A stretch of 64,000 nucleotides of DNA from Odontocerum albicorne (GCA_949825065.1 OX463856.1:13267238-13331237), one strand, 5' to 3'; shown: positions 37,599 through 48,902, numbered from the stretch's first letter. A program made the numbers and translations. The notes: a model not told the origin generated them from the sequence alone.

Positions 37599-38323
37599 TT
37601 TGATAAGATCTCATTAGTGTGCCTCACGTGGATGACGTATCGATATACTCGTACTTGAGTTGCCTGGTCCGTAGTTAATATAATATTTCGAAGATACTAA
37701 AAGCAAGTCGACTTAAAATTACTTTTTCTTGTGGGTTCATACGGAGTTCAACTATTTTATAATTTTACAATTCATGATTTAAACCAAATGATAAATAATT
37801 ACCAAATAAATGTTTTCAATTTGATAAACATTAGAAATGTAGTAAGGGAGTGAACGATCTCACATTTTAATTATAATTATAAATATTAACATAGATATTT
37901 TATTACAACTGAATTTTATTTTCTTACATATAATTTATGATCCAATTAATTATAAAATATTCATTGAGGATAAACATACATAGAAGTTTTGTAGGGATGA
38001 ATATTTTTGTTTATTTCTTAAAGATCAAAGGAATAGTATTTTGAAACGAGGAGAAAAAAGTGCTGTACAACTCAAATTAGGAAGATTTTTTTATACGGAG
38101 CTTAACCAGAAAACAATGTTTAAATATTACATTTTTCATTCTTGGTTTATCTTGAAAATTCTATAAAGAATTCTTGTTTGTGGCATTCGTATGAAATGCC
38201 TCAACAACCGCAGTCAATGCCTATTATATATACCTAGAAGGGATTTGTTGTTTTTTTTTCATTTCCATTTTAATTTCTCAAACCATCTTCTACTCGAGGG
38301 CTACTTCTAATTCAGTTTGGTTT
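37599..38323. other. No recognised feature
   Basis: AT-rich intergenic sequence without repeats or coding matches that I can identify. Confidence 0.45.
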
Positions 38324-38620
38324 TCATCATCATCATCATCATCAATGGCGCTACAGCCCATTGTGGGCCCCGGCCTCCTCCAGCAGTCGCTGCCATTCCC
38401 TCCTATCGGGGTCAATCCGGCTTCTTTTGCTTTTTTGGTTTCATAATCGTGTGGTTTCAGATAGACAGGTGATTAACCCATCGTATCTTAGGTCCCTGGT
38501 GGGGCTGCCACCTTAAGGCCTGAGACCCTGCCCTGGTTTTCTGTTAGGGGTTTCCTTCCCCTAGCTGGTGGGGTCTGGTTTTTAGGCGCCAGAGACTCGC
38601 CTTTCATCCTTCCGCTATCT
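38324..38620 (-). mobile_element. RTE-type LINE 3' end with (GAT)n tail
   Basis: The minus strand reads SRID then DRREWQRLLEEAGAHNGL and a stop at about 38355, the usual C-terminus of RTE-like polyproteins. It is followed by CGCCATT and a run of GAT triplets (38345-38324). A very short 3' UTR and a triplet tail are typical for RTE elements. The 5' part is truncated near the neighbouring LINE tail. Confidence 0.65.
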
Positions 38621-39000
38621 GCTATTTATTTATTTATTTTATTTTATTAACGACACAACAGTGTCTTTATATACAAATGAACATGTGACAGGTTATACAA
38701 GTACTTAAATTTATTGACAAATAATACAACTTTATCTTAAACTAACATGAAGATACAAAAAGCAGTAGAATAAGTTAAAGTCATCGTTTTAAAATTATTT
38801 AATAACCTTTGAGAATTTTGTGGGAATTTTATGGATATATATTGAAATATAGAAAACACATGGCCTCATTAGTGGAACGAGATGCAAGTTGCTTTGCAGA
38901 ATTAAAAGGTTCACATATGTTGATGCAGGGTTACTCAACTCCAGAGGCAAAATATTGTCCTTAATATTTGGTATTTATATTAATAAAGGAGAGCACAGAG

Positions 39001-41862
39001 TTAGTAGCTATTTCTAAATATTGTTGTAATATTCTGGCGAATACTATATATACTTATATTAAAGATATCTAAATTGTTGCAAAACTCGTTTCCAAGTCTT
39101 TGCATACGAATTATAGAGGAGTTGATTTTATAGTTAGTATAACAATTTTCGGTATAAAGGGGATTGAGCTGTCTTGTGGATCTAGTGGGAATACGAAATG
39201 AAATGCTCGCGAGTAAGTGAGGTGCATCAATCACTGAGTGAATGATTTTGTATAGCAGTACTATATCGGCTGTTTTTCTTCTGTCACACAGCTTCAAGAG
39301 TTTCACTGCATTTAATAAGTTGGGATAATTTCTTTCTTCATGCGGTATTCCAAGTTTAAAGTTTATGAATCTTAGAAATTTGTTTTGCACACGTTCTAAA
39401 GTTAGTGCATGGGCGGCGTAATGAGGAGACCATATTGGTGAGTTGTAGTCAAGGCGACTACGTACTAAAGAGCAGTACAGCAGTTTTAATGTTCGTAAAT
39501 CCGAGAAATGTTGGGCAGTTCTTAGTACAAATCCCAAGATTTTTGAACTCTCCCGAGTGATTTTGTTCACATGTTCTATAAATGAGAGTTTTTCATCAAA
39601 TATAATTCCTAAGTCCCTTATAGAAGATACACGTTTTAATATATATTGATTTAGCGAATACTCGTGATTAATTGGATTTTTATTTCTATAAAAACTAATG
39701 GACTCACATTTACTCAGGTTTAAGTGCAGTTTATTTGTGGTACACCATTGTTGTAATTTATTTAAGTTTTCTTGTAATTTAAGGCAATCAGCAGTATTAT
39801 TTATGACTTTGAACATTTTTAAATCATCAGCAAAAAGTAAAATTTCTACGTCACTAAGTGTGTCAACTATATCATTAACGAATAGGAGAAATAATATTGG
39901 TCCTAGATGCGATCCTTGGGGTACACCGCTTGTAGCTGTGAAGGGATATGAAAGACAACTATCGATTTTGACAGTAAGTATTCGGTTTTTAATGTAGCTT
40001 TCGATCCAGTCTAAGAGCGGGCTAACTATTCCTAAAGCTTTTAGTTTACTTAATAGTATATTATGTGATACTTTGTCAAATGCTTTACTGAAATCTGTGT
40101 AAATTGAGTCCACTTGTTTTCCATTTGAGAACGAATTGAAAATATAGTTTTCATATTCGAGTAGATTAGTCAGTGTGAATCTACCTGAAATAAATCCATG
40201 CTGTTGAGTGATAATAATATTGCGAATCGAATCAACAATTTTGTCTAGGATAAGACTCTCGAATAATTTAGGAATCGTTGATTGTATACAAATTGGTCTA
40301 TAATTTGAAACATCGCTTTTGTCACCTTTCTTGTATATTGGTGTGAGAAAACTTGATTTCCATATTTGTGGAAATCGACCTTCCGCCAATGATTTATTAA
40401 ATATAATTTGCAACCGATATGCTAAAATTGATGCACAGGTTTTCAAAAAAATGGGAGGTACATTGTCCGGACCCGCAGACTTAAATAAGTCAAGTTTATT
40501 TATTTTTTTAACTACTTCGTCCAAGGTGACGAAGCATGAGGAAAGGTTAACAGTATTGGAATATGAAGGTATGGGATTAAATACATCGGGTGAATCCACT
40601 TCATGTACACTTTTAAAGAAGTCCGCAAATAAATTGATAATCCCATCCACAGTATCAGCGGATTTCTGGTCATAAAACATGCAACTTGGGATGTTTGAGT
40701 CATTTTTTCTCAATGAATTTACATAATTCCAGAAACTTTTCAAGTTGTTATTGATGTTATTCTCGCTTTGTTTTACAAATTCAGAGAAACGTTTTTTGGA
40801 AAGATTTTTACATTTTTTGCGTAGTTCGTTAAATTGAGTGTAGTCTGATATATCTCTAGATGTTTTATATGTCTTGTGTGCAGTCTTTTTTTTTATTACG
40901 AGGTTTATCAACTCTCTGTTGAACCATTTTGGATACTTAGATTGGATTATCATCTTATAGGGAACAAATTTTTTAATAGCTGTGTTAATGTAATGATAAA
41001 ATAAATTAATATTATCGTCTAGGCTTCTGGAGTTGTGAGCATCCCAATCACACGTATCTAGATAATTTATTATGTCAGTATAAGGCGCTTGGTGAAAATT
41101 ATACTTATATTTTGGAAATTTTGCATTGTCTTCAAAGTCTGTCGTGATACATATATTTAAGGGTGGATGGTGATGATCTATTGGCAATAGTCCATCTTCT
41201 GTTAGACTTACTAAAACACTTTTTTCACTTGTAAATATAAGATCTAGGGTTCGATTGTTTTTGTTTGTAATTCTATTCACTTGATTGATCCCTAAAAAGT
41301 CTGCCATATCTAATATGATTTTAGCACTGTCAGATATATTTTGTGATGTAATGTCAGTATTGTTTTCATTCCACTTAATACACTGAAGGTTGTAGTCACC
41401 GGCTATGACTAGTTCGCAATCAGGGTAGTGTAGACGGATGATCTCTAGATCTTCACTATGCTTTTTATAGGTGGAACACGGAGAGTTTGGTGGAATATAG
41501 ATACAGCCAAATATGATTTTTCTCGAGTTGATATATAACACAATGAATATTTGCTCAATATCTTGATGCACTGGTTTGATTAGTTTAAATCTATAGTTTT
41601 TCGGTGTGGCTATTAGGACTCCGCCACCTCTGGTTTTTTGACTTGTAGTTGGGTTACGGTCAAACCGATGTACTGCATGGTTGATGAATCCTAATTCGCC
41701 AGAGTGTATACTATCATCGAGCCAGGTTTCGGTAAATATAAATACGTCGTGATTCATGGTGTAGAGAGCAGCATTCAATTCGTTTAGTTTAGTTTTGAGT
41801 CCTCGAAGATTTTGGTAATAACAGGTGATGCTTGAGGGTTTTTTACGGGAGTTAGTTGACAC
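39001..41862 (-). CDS. LINE ORF2: endonuclease and reverse transcriptase, 953 codons
   Basis: The protein nicks target DNA and primes reverse transcription of the element RNA. The N-terminal apurinic-type endonuclease (about residues 12-240) shows CYYQNLRGLK, TETWLDD, GGGVLIATP, GDYNLQCIKW and PIDHHHPPL; the last is SDH in most relatives, with the Asp and His retained. The reverse transcriptase (about 440-740) has STIPKLFESLILDKI, YTDFSKAFDKVSHN (motif A), SGVPQGSHLGPILFLLFVND (motif B) and LLFADDLKMF (motif C, catalytic FADD). A conserved thumb region, RSRLDYNSPIWSPHY, follows. There is no stop or frameshift in 2.86 kb, exceptional in this window. It starts 45 bp after the ORF1-like stop. 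Confidence 0.93.
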   Translation of the reverse strand: MSTNSRKKPSSITCYYQNLRGLKTKLNELNAALYTMNHDVFIFTETWLDDSIHSGELGFINHAVHRFDRNPTTSQKTRGGGVLIATPKNYRFKLIKPVHQDIEQIFIVLYINSRKIIFGCIYIPPNSPCSTYKKHSEDLEIIRLHYPDCELVIAGDYNLQCIKWNENNTDITSQNISDSAKIILDMADFLGINQVNRITNKNNRTLDLIFTSEKSVLVSLTEDGLLPIDHHHPPLNICITTDFEDNAKFPKYKYNFHQAPYTDIINYLDTCDWDAHNSRSLDDNINLFYHYINTAIKKFVPYKMIIQSKYPKWFNRELINLVIKKKTAHKTYKTSRDISDYTQFNELRKKCKNLSKKRFSEFVKQSENNINNNLKSFWNYVNSLRKNDSNIPSCMFYDQKSADTVDGIINLFADFFKSVHEVDSPDVFNPIPSYSNTVNLSSCFVTLDEVVKKINKLDLFKSAGPDNVPPIFLKTCASILAYRLQIIFNKSLAEGRFPQIWKSSFLTPIYKKGDKSDVSNYRPICIQSTIPKLFESLILDKIVDSIRNIIITQQHGFISGRFTLTNLLEYENYIFNSFSNGKQVDSIYTDFSKAFDKVSHNILLSKLKALGIVSPLLDWIESYIKNRILTVKIDSCLSYPFTATSGVPQGSHLGPILFLLFVNDIVDTLSDVEILLFADDLKMFKVINNTADCLKLQENLNKLQQWCTTNKLHLNLSKCESISFYRNKNPINHEYSLNQYILKRVSSIRDLGIIFDEKLSFIEHVNKITRESSKILGFVLRTAQHFSDLRTLKLLYCSLVRSRLDYNSPIWSPHYAAHALTLERVQNKFLRFINFKLGIPHEERNYPNLLNAVKLLKLCDRRKTADIVLLYKIIHSVIDAPHLLASISFRIPTRSTRQLNPLYTENCYTNYKINSSIIRMQRLGNEFCNNLDIFNISIYSIRQNITTIFRNSY

Positions 41863-41906
41863 TGTAGTAGTTATTTTAGTATATTCATGAAGTTCAGATG
41901 ATTTTT

Positions 41907-42119
41907 TTAGTTTTTTGAAAACTGGCTGACAATGGTGGGAATCGAGTTAACATATTTTATGGTAAGTCCTGATTCGCCATTGTTTAGTCTGTTATTTAGC
42001 GATTCACGAACGTCTCTGATCCACATAGTGTGACCACATTGCCCAGGGTTCGCGACGGGGACGCTAACGAATTGGACTAGCCAGTAGTGTTGCTGATAGT
42101 ATGCAACTCGGCGTTCCAC
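41907..42119 (-). CDS. LINE ORF1 C-terminal fragment
   Basis: Seventy codons ending in a stop 44 bp before ORF2. The end NNRLNNGESGLTIKYVNSIP TIV resembles the last residues of ORF1 proteins in related insect LINEs (a ...IRYVNGVPKVV type ending, from memory). No zinc knuckle or coiled coil is included because the 5' part is missing. Confidence 0.5.
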   Translation of the reverse strand: MERRVAYYQQHYWLVQFVSVPVANPGQCGHTMWIRDVRESLNNRLNNGESGLTIKYVNSIPTIVSQFSKN

Positions 42120-43095
42120 AGCATTTTATAGACTTACACCTTCCAGCATAGTGTAAGTCACTGTGACCCTACTGACAATTCGAACCCCGAAATTGGTTTT
42201 ACCATGATAATAAAAAATATACAAAAAATGAGTTACAGCCTAGTTAAGAGATCGTTTACACTAGGCATGGACAACCCATTGCCCACCTGGGAGATTTCTG
42301 CGAGCTGTTTTTTTTTTATAAATTATGAAGTAAATATTAAAACAATTGTTTAATAATATCGACACACTCAAGATTTTCGGCACAAAGAAAAACATTTATC
42401 AATTCATAAAAATCTTATTAATATGTGATCAAAAATGACAGTACAATATTACACATAGACAAAAATGACGAAGAAAACACGATATACATATTTTAAGTGA
42501 AATAGGTGTCCAAAATAATACGTATATTTATTTATGTGTCCAAAATAATACTTTTAATATTTATGTAATGTAATACTCATATATAGGAATTGTATCAATA
42601 TTAAAAAAAATCAATGCAACAATTTGTCGGTCCTCATCGTTCAGTAGATAAGTCGTCTAGTTCACGAACTAAGGGTCCCAGGTTCGATTTTCGGTAGTGT
42701 TACATTTTTTCCACTGTGATTCCGTGCTGGTAAGACCGAGTATACCTAAAATATCTTTGGGTGGCGCTTTCTAGTTGCCTTTTTGCAAGCCGAGGGTATA
42801 CTTGAAATTATAGTGATTTTGTCATGAAAAAAATATGAAATAGCGCAATATATATGTCGACAAATTGGAGCACGTTACTTCGGGAATTAAGGCATTCAAA
42901 ATTGGATATGCATATCGATAAAACAAAATATACACGCTAGCTTTTATCCAATACCAATTTTGGCATCTGAAAAGGTTGACTACCTCTGTTCTAGTTATTT
43001 TACCCTTTCAGCGTGCGGTAATAATAAATGCATGTTGGATGACATATAATGAGTTAAGTACCTACTATTTCAAATATTCTAAGCCAAAATTGTTA
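42120..43095. other. Mostly AT-rich; tRNA-like SINE head at about 42632-42810
   Basis: At 42640-42720 GTTCAGTAGATAAGTCGTCT (box A-like) and CCCAGGTTCGATTTTCGG (box B) form a tRNA-like head distinct from SINE-A and SINE-B. It is followed by GTGCTGGTAAGACCGAGTAT. It could be a third SINE family (SINE-C). Nothing else is seen. Confidence 0.45.
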
Positions 43096-43300
43096 TGTAT
43101 TGTATTACACTTTCATATAATACAATCTGGTAGTTTTATTTCCCTGTGGCAATCTCTTCTAAACAACTAAAAATATGTCAAAGAGGTCTTAAGTGAAAAC
43201 CAAACTGAAACCATTTTTGAATGCGGGTATCAAAGGGAATTGAATCCGTAACCCTCAGGTTCAATGATATGCGTCCTACTTACAAGGCCACAAACGTAGA
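43096..43300 (-). mobile_element. SINE-A copy
   Basis: On the minus strand the head is TTGTGGCCTTGTAAGTAGGA, box B is GGTTACGGATTCAATTCCCT, the body is AACATATTTTTAGTTGTTTAG-like and the tail contains a TATTGTATTATATGAAAGTG block. Confidence 0.75.
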
Positions 43301-45095
43301 TTAACTCCTCAATGTACTGTCGTTGCATCACCAGCAACGACGATGTATTGAAGAGTTCCATGCAAATAAATTAATTCTCTGAACATTTTAGATTAAAAAT
43401 TTGATCTAATACTTATGTATCGAAATTAAAATGGACTCGTAGTATAGGACCATTCAACTAAATAAATAAAAATGTCGAAAGAGAAAATTAAAGAACTTTT
43501 CATAAATGCAACGATATTGCTCTCGTAGATTTAATAAGAACGCTTTTGCTGTATTCATTACAAAGAAATGAGAGAAAAGGATGTTGTATTTTAATCAGAG
43601 GTGGTCTCAGTTTTACATAAAATAAGTCATGGTTCTGGAAAGTAATTTAAACGAAGAGGGCTTTCTTTCTATACTTTATGAAAAATAAATAAAAAGTTAT
43701 TAAACACTTGATACAATTTTGGTTTCAAAGAGGGTGTTTTCATATTAATTAAATTATTTAACGGGGATTTTACGTTCCGATTATTTACATATGGAGTAAT
43801 GAAGTGTGGATGTTTGTAATAAAATAAACTTATTTGAAAGCTAAATTTATTAGTTGAGAACAAATATTTATGAAAAAAAAACAAAATAACTAAACGTAAG
43901 TAAAACAAATTCATTACAAATCGCAAGTTAAGGACACATTTCAAACATCCTCTAACGAGTGCCGGGTTATTTTGAGAGGTCAGAGATTTTAACCGCTTAG
44001 AATTCTGACCACTGATGCAGTGGGGCTTTTGACAAGCTGAATAATAACAATTTGAGGCCAGCTCCATTCCCAGACGCAGGTTTCTGTCGTCCTTTGCGTT
44101 GCGATGGCGAGCTACATTATGGTGACGCTAACCATCCAAGCATGCCAGTGAAATAAGGAGCACTCACATCTTGAGTTATGTGTGGCAGGTAAGAGATAAA
44201 GGCCCGGCAGCAAGAGCGACGTATGTCACTGAAGAAGGCCCGATGGCAAGTGAACTAGTTTTTAAATTGTTACGTCAACTGGGCGTGCCAAAATGGTTAA
44301 CAATTCCATACTATAAATGTCCTGGAATAATCCTTGAATCTGTCCTTTGTCTGGCGGCTGCTCTTATCTCCGACGATGGGATAATAATATGGCAACTTTA
44401 AAAATAACTCAATTAAATACCACCGGTTTGCTGAACTGTTGCAATAGGGTCGTGAATCAATTAATTATCACCCGCGACGAAATTCCCTCGCTTTTAAGTA
44501 ATCCAAAATGAATATAACATGTTTTTACGAGTAAGCAAGAAAATAATTCCATGAGCAGTCCTTATAAATTGTATGAACCGCTATTCTACTTTGTGAATGA
44601 TTAACGTTCGAAGAAAATAAGCTGGTTTCAAACGAGGGAAATAATATTTATTATATGACTGATATTTACCGAAAAACACGTTGCATCGTACCAAAGAGGA
44701 CTTTTCTCGTGAGACGACCAGCGCTGCCTATATGGAGAATTCTAGGCGGAAATAATGTAGGGCCGTTTATACGATAACAGGGGAGATTTTATTTTGCTCG
44801 TGCATCACAAATAATACAATAAAAATATAATGAATAGAAAAGCATTTCCCATTATGTGAATTAATTAGTCGTCCGTTGTGCGTCTTGGCACCATTTAATA
44901 ATACATCAGCCTGTTTCTTAAACAAGACATCATTCTGTTTCTTACTTGGAACTTATATATATACAGTTTTTGTTCTCTTTGATTATAAAATAACTAAAAA
45001 TGATAAAGAAAAATATTAATTACAGTGCAAATTGAATCCTTAAAGCAACTTAAATAAATTTTTGGTGATATTGTCACTTTTATATATACATTAAT
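43301..45095. other. No recognised feature
   Basis: Intergenic sequence. Short open stretches at 43669-44067 (minus) and 44171-44401 (plus) match no known family and lack splice or promoter support. Confidence 0.4.
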
Positions 45096-45355
45096 AAAAT
45101 ATAAATGTACTCTTAGATATAACAATCACTGTAAAAGAAATACACACCAATAGCATCACTCGAGTAACAGTATGTTAAATTGAGAACTCTGCAAAATTAT
45201 TATAAATGTACTCTGAGAGCTCTGCAAAATTATTATAAATAAAATATAAATGTACTCTTAGATATAACAATCACTCTAAAAGAAATATACACCAATAGCA
45301 TCACTCGAGTAACAGTATGTTAAATGAAGAACTCTGCAAAATTATTGCTACTATT
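45096..45355. repeat. 145-bp direct duplication
   Basis: AAAATATAAATGTACTCTTA at 45096 and again at 45241 begin two copies that share CACCAATAGCATCACTCGAG and TAACAGTATGTTAAAT. The copies differ by a few bases. Confidence 0.85.
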
Positions 45356-45383
45356 ATAATACGAGTACATGACTTAGGATGGT

Positions 45384-46085
45384 GACCTCCGTGGCCTAGT
45401 CAGTAAGGTGTATGTCTTCCAGTCCAGTATTTTCGGGTTCGATTCACGTTGGAACTCAGATATTTTCAAACAAATTACATTTTGGTTTTCATTTAGGCCG
45501 AAGTCACACCAAAGTGCTTCGCTAGGTGCTAAGCTAGGTTTTACGTGACTCATATACTAGGTGACTTCATGCCTGGCCACACCAAAGTGCTACGCAGAAA
45601 TTCAATTTGACAGTAGGGAGCGGTTGAGTCAACACACGATGTCACTCTCAAAACTAACCAATTTCATTACAACTTACCATCTTTATTTACTTTCTGTGCA
45701 ACTTCATTTCAAAGTGATTTTATTACAGGTACATTTTTCTATAATTTGCTCGATCGGTTCCACAAAGACTCCCTTTTATACACAGCTGTCATTAAAACTT
45801 CCACCATCTTGTAAATTAACCAACACGTCTGTTCGCTAGGAGATTCACTCGATGACTAATCGTCATGCAACGTTGCGCGAAGCGTGCAGTATGGCCACTG
45901 CGATAGTATGCGGTACGTTGGTTCGCTAGAATATGTCGCCTAGCTCGCAACATAGCTCTAAACATCAAGTGAGGCTCCTACCTGTGTGGCCGAGGCCTCA
46001 AGGACTTTAATTTTTTATGGTTTGTTGGAAGAGATTGCCACATGGCAATATTGAGAGTAGTAAAACTTATGAAATAAAAACCTAA
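45384..46085 (+). mobile_element. SINE-A copy split by a later insertion
   Basis: The head and first body part lie at 45384-45499 (CTCCGTGGCCTAGTCAGTAA, CGGGTTCGATTCACGTTGGA, TTGGTTTTCATTTAGGCC). The remaining body resumes at 45993 (TCAAGGACTTTAATTTTTTA, GGAAGAGATTGCCACATGGC). The continuity is clear from intact copies such as 24544-24772. Confidence 0.8.
45500..45992. mobile_element. 493-bp non-autonomous element nested in a SINE
   Basis: The insertion interrupts SINE-A and is flanked by AGGCC on both sides (45495-45499 and 45993-45997), a probable 5-bp target duplication. The ends are loosely inverted: GAAGTCACACCAAAG and, reverse complemented on the right, CGGCCACACAGGTAG. Internal copies of GGCCACACCAAAGTGCTACG occur. 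No transposase is present; the superfamily is unassigned. Confidence 0.65.
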
Positions 46086-46159
46086 GGAGCTATTGCAGAT
46101 GAGATATTTAGATCTGGAGTTCTCGTATTCGAAACATTCGTGAAGTAAAATATGTTGTG

Positions 46160-46310
46160 AGTTACGGTAGAAACGGCAGAATACTCTCGAGAGGTCATAT
46201 TGAAAGGCTTGGATTGTAATTTTCTTAGATGGTAATGCATGAAATACCCACTGCTAATCGTTCCGCAGGAAGACCTCTAAAACGATGAAAGGATTCTCGG
46301 AGTTAATATC
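46160..46310 (+). pseudogene. LINE C-terminal remnant
   Basis: The frame reads YGRNGRILSRGHIERLGL and, after stops, IPTANRSAGRPLKR, matching the GHIERM...AGRPLKRWKD tail of RTE/R1-like LINEs. Confidence 0.45.
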
Positions 46311-46433
46311 TCAAGAGATGCGGATAACATATTGCAGGTGTAACTTTAGATATATAAGAAGAATGAGATATATAAGTGGTTCAGAAAAAAGTAAATAATA
46401 CATAAAAAGACATGCCTTCCATAAAAAAGTTTG

Positions 46434-46560
46434 TCTTCTCTGCAAGAGCCAAAAAAATTAGATGACTTTGCAACAATGGAAATATCGTATCGTTTGTCTT
46501 CTCTGCAAGAGTCAATAAAATGAGATGACTATTTGCAACAATGTAAGTATCGTATCGTTT
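46434..46560. repeat. Two-copy tandem repeat, about 64 bp
   Basis: CTTCTCTGCAAGAGCCAAAA and CTTCTCTGCAAGAGTCAATA start two copies that both run through GCAACAATG and TATCGTATCGTTT. Confidence 0.85.
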
Positions 46561-46922
46561 TGTTTGCATACACATGCAAATATAAATTTGCACAGTGAAA
46601 TAATTTGAAATCCACTATGCGGCCTGAAATGAGTCAAACTCTTCTAGCAATATACCAGTACATTATTTAACTTCTATCAAAAGAACCAAAAAAATATAGG
46701 GCGCTTTACGGCATCAACTCAATATCTTTTTGATTTGAAAGTTGCTTTTAATATTCATGCATTGCTTCTTCAATCAAAGAGTTCTTTGCACTATCTACGA
46801 TATTGTTAGAAGACAGATTGCAGTCTGTTATAACCATCTACCCACTTTATATCATTCACTAGGTTTTATCATTTTCGATCTCTGTATGACTTAAATAAAA
46901 TATTGGATAATCACAGATATAA

Positions 46923-47640
46923 GAGGGTCATCCAGAAAGTAAAGCTACAACATTTATGTTGGATCGAAAAATGCTTGTATTTAATTAAAACTCACAGGAT
47001 ACTTCAAAAATATATTAAACTATTTTTCAACTTAATCGCCGTCGAGATCAAGACATTTCTGTAGTCGGGGCACCAGCTTTTGTATGCCAGTGTCATAGAC
47101 CTCCGCCGCCAGCTCTTTCAGTCCCTTCTTCACAGCTTCCTCGACCTTCTGATCGTTAGAAAATTGATGGGGTGTAGTGACACACCCACGTCTCATCCCC
47201 CGTCACGATAGAGTCCAGAAAAGCTTCTCCCTCCTGTGCAAAACGATCCAAAAATTCACGCGCGGCGGTCACGCGATTTTGTGAGCATTCTGGGCACCCA
47301 TCTCGCACACAACTTTTTGTAACCAAGTTTTTCCGGTACAATATCACCAAGGAGACTTTGAGAAATGTCAGGAAATTCTTCGTGAAGGTCGTCCAGCGTC
47401 ACACGGCGGTCATTTCGCACTTGTTCTTTAATTTTTTGCACAGATTCGTAAGAAATCACTGCCTTGCCTCGTCATGAGTATCAGTACGGCCTTCTCTGAA
47501 CAACCTAACCCACTTCGTGACATGTTGTCGACTCATCACATCAATACCATAAACTTCCACGAGCTTCTGATGGATATTATAAATTAGAAGGCTGATCTCC
47601 TCCATGACGGTGAATAAGAGAACTGCACACTTGTACTAGA
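46923..47640 (-). mobile_element. Internally deleted mariner element
   Basis: The left end begins GAGGGTCATCCAGAAAGTAA, a typical mariner tip; the matching right tip is not recognisable. The transposase lies on the minus strand and lacks the middle of the catalytic domain. Confidence 0.8.
47028..47605 (-). pseudogene. Mariner transposase with internal deletion and frameshifts
   Basis: From 47605 the frame gives MEEISLLIYNIHQKLVEVYG, IDVMSRQHVTKWVRLFREGR. After a shift come VQKIKEQVRNDRRVTLDDLH, EEFPDISQSLL, EKLGYKKLCARWVPRMLT, and after a second shift REFLDRFAQEGEAFLDSIVT, GDETWVCHYTP (first catalytic Asp). It then jumps to DQKVEEAVKKGLKELAAEVY, IQKLVPRLQKCLDLDGD and a stop. The deletion removes the second and third catalytic residues. 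It belongs to the subfamily with a TGDETWVHHYTPESK motif. Confidence 0.88.
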
Positions 47641-47739
47641 AATAAACAAAAGTAAAACGCAAGTCTTTATTGTGAACCGATAGGAGACTATGACAAGAAG
47701 TAATTCGTTAAGGGATTACGAAGAAGTCAACGTACGTAT

Positions 47740-48380
47740 CTATCTATCTTGGTGCTCTCATTTCAAGGAATGAAGGATACAAAGTAGAGATCTCAGGACG
47801 AATTGGAATAACAAAAAAGAGTGAGACCCGTGTGCATGGATAGAAAGGCGTGGAGATCTCTTCTCACAGTATACCCCAACATTAACATGTTGTGATGTAC
47901 GAGTGTATATGTAATATAAGTTTTGAAGAAATCACATATTTTTGTTTAACATCTCGATTTCATAACATTCTGTGTACATAGAAAAAAAATTGCATGTGCC
48001 TTTAAAAAATATGTCTGTGAGATATAGACGCTCAAAGCGATAAACACGCAGAAGCTTCAGACCATATCACAGGGGAGCATGGGGAGATTTTTGCTGGAAT
48101 ATACTAAATGAGATCGTAAACGAAAATCCTTGGTTCGCAACAAAACAAAGGTTGACGATGTAATAAAGATGTGAAAAAAGACGAAGTGGCAATAGGTGGG
48201 GCACGTAGCTAGACTATCAGATTTCCGATGGACATCCGAAATAATCCAATGGTAGCGAGACATCAAGAAGCCCAGAAAAAGACCCTAAGTACGCTGGATG
48301 GATGAAATTAGGAAGCATGGCAGCATCACATGGTACAAATATCACAAATAAAATTGTTTGGAGTCAACTTGGGAAAACCT
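47740..48380 (+). pseudogene. LINE (endonuclease-reverse transcriptase) 3' remnant
   Basis: The plus frames read YLGALISRNEGYKVEISGRI, then VGHVARLSDFRWTSEIIQW, KPRKRP and VRWMDEIRKHGSITWYK, with stops. This matches the WAGHVARMxDxRWT...GRPxxRWxDEI tail of a LINE group abundant in insects. Confidence 0.7.
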
Positions 48381-48902
48381 TCATTCAATATTATTAATTT
48401 TAGCTTTTAAAACCTTCATTCAAAATCGACCCAGATTAAAAATAACGTAAAAATATTTTAAATTCTAAATTTTTCACTGATGATTGTACTACTATTTTAC
48501 CTTTATACTATATGCTAAAAAAGTTATCTAGAGAAAAAAACTAAGAAAGAAAATCAACATATTTGAGAAAAAAAAAAACAACCCTTAACGTCTGAAAACG
48601 TCAAGCTTCGAGTCCTGGACACAGGCTAAGGGAATATTTTATTGAGAAACTTGGATACAACAAACTTTCTAACCGAAGTTTTGTAAACTAGTTTCACGGA
48701 TTTGTTGGACAATTGCAAAGATATATTAATGATCGCGAGGCATTTCCGGAAAACTTTACGGTTTTAAACTTGTCAAGAAGTCGAAACGAACTGAAAGCGT
48801 ATTCACACGTATTATTCATTCTCTTTACTCGTGGGATCCAATTTAAAAAATGCCTGAATCTTTTGTATTCTCAAAGTGATATTTTTGCCCCTATAATTTT
48901 AA
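48381..48902. other. No recognised feature
   Basis: AT-rich sequence; an open stretch at 48713-49003 has no family resemblance. Confidence 0.4.

Larger units (their letters stand above)
38622..42119 (-). mobile_element. LINE retrotransposon with intact ORF2, 5'-truncated
   Basis: The element reads right to left: an ORF1 tail (42119-41907), ORF2 (41862-39001), a 3' UTR of about 350 bp, then a short terminal TAAA-type repeat (38648-38623). The intact ORF2 suggests recent insertion. The 5' boundary is uncertain; the ORF1 region stops being readable near 42119. Clade cannot be fixed by eye; CR1/Jockey-group is likely. Confidence 0.85.

Noticed and set aside
42640..42720. Possible functional tRNA gene
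   Set aside because: Box A- and box B-like motifs are present but the acceptor and anticodon stems do not pair well, and a SINE-like body follows.
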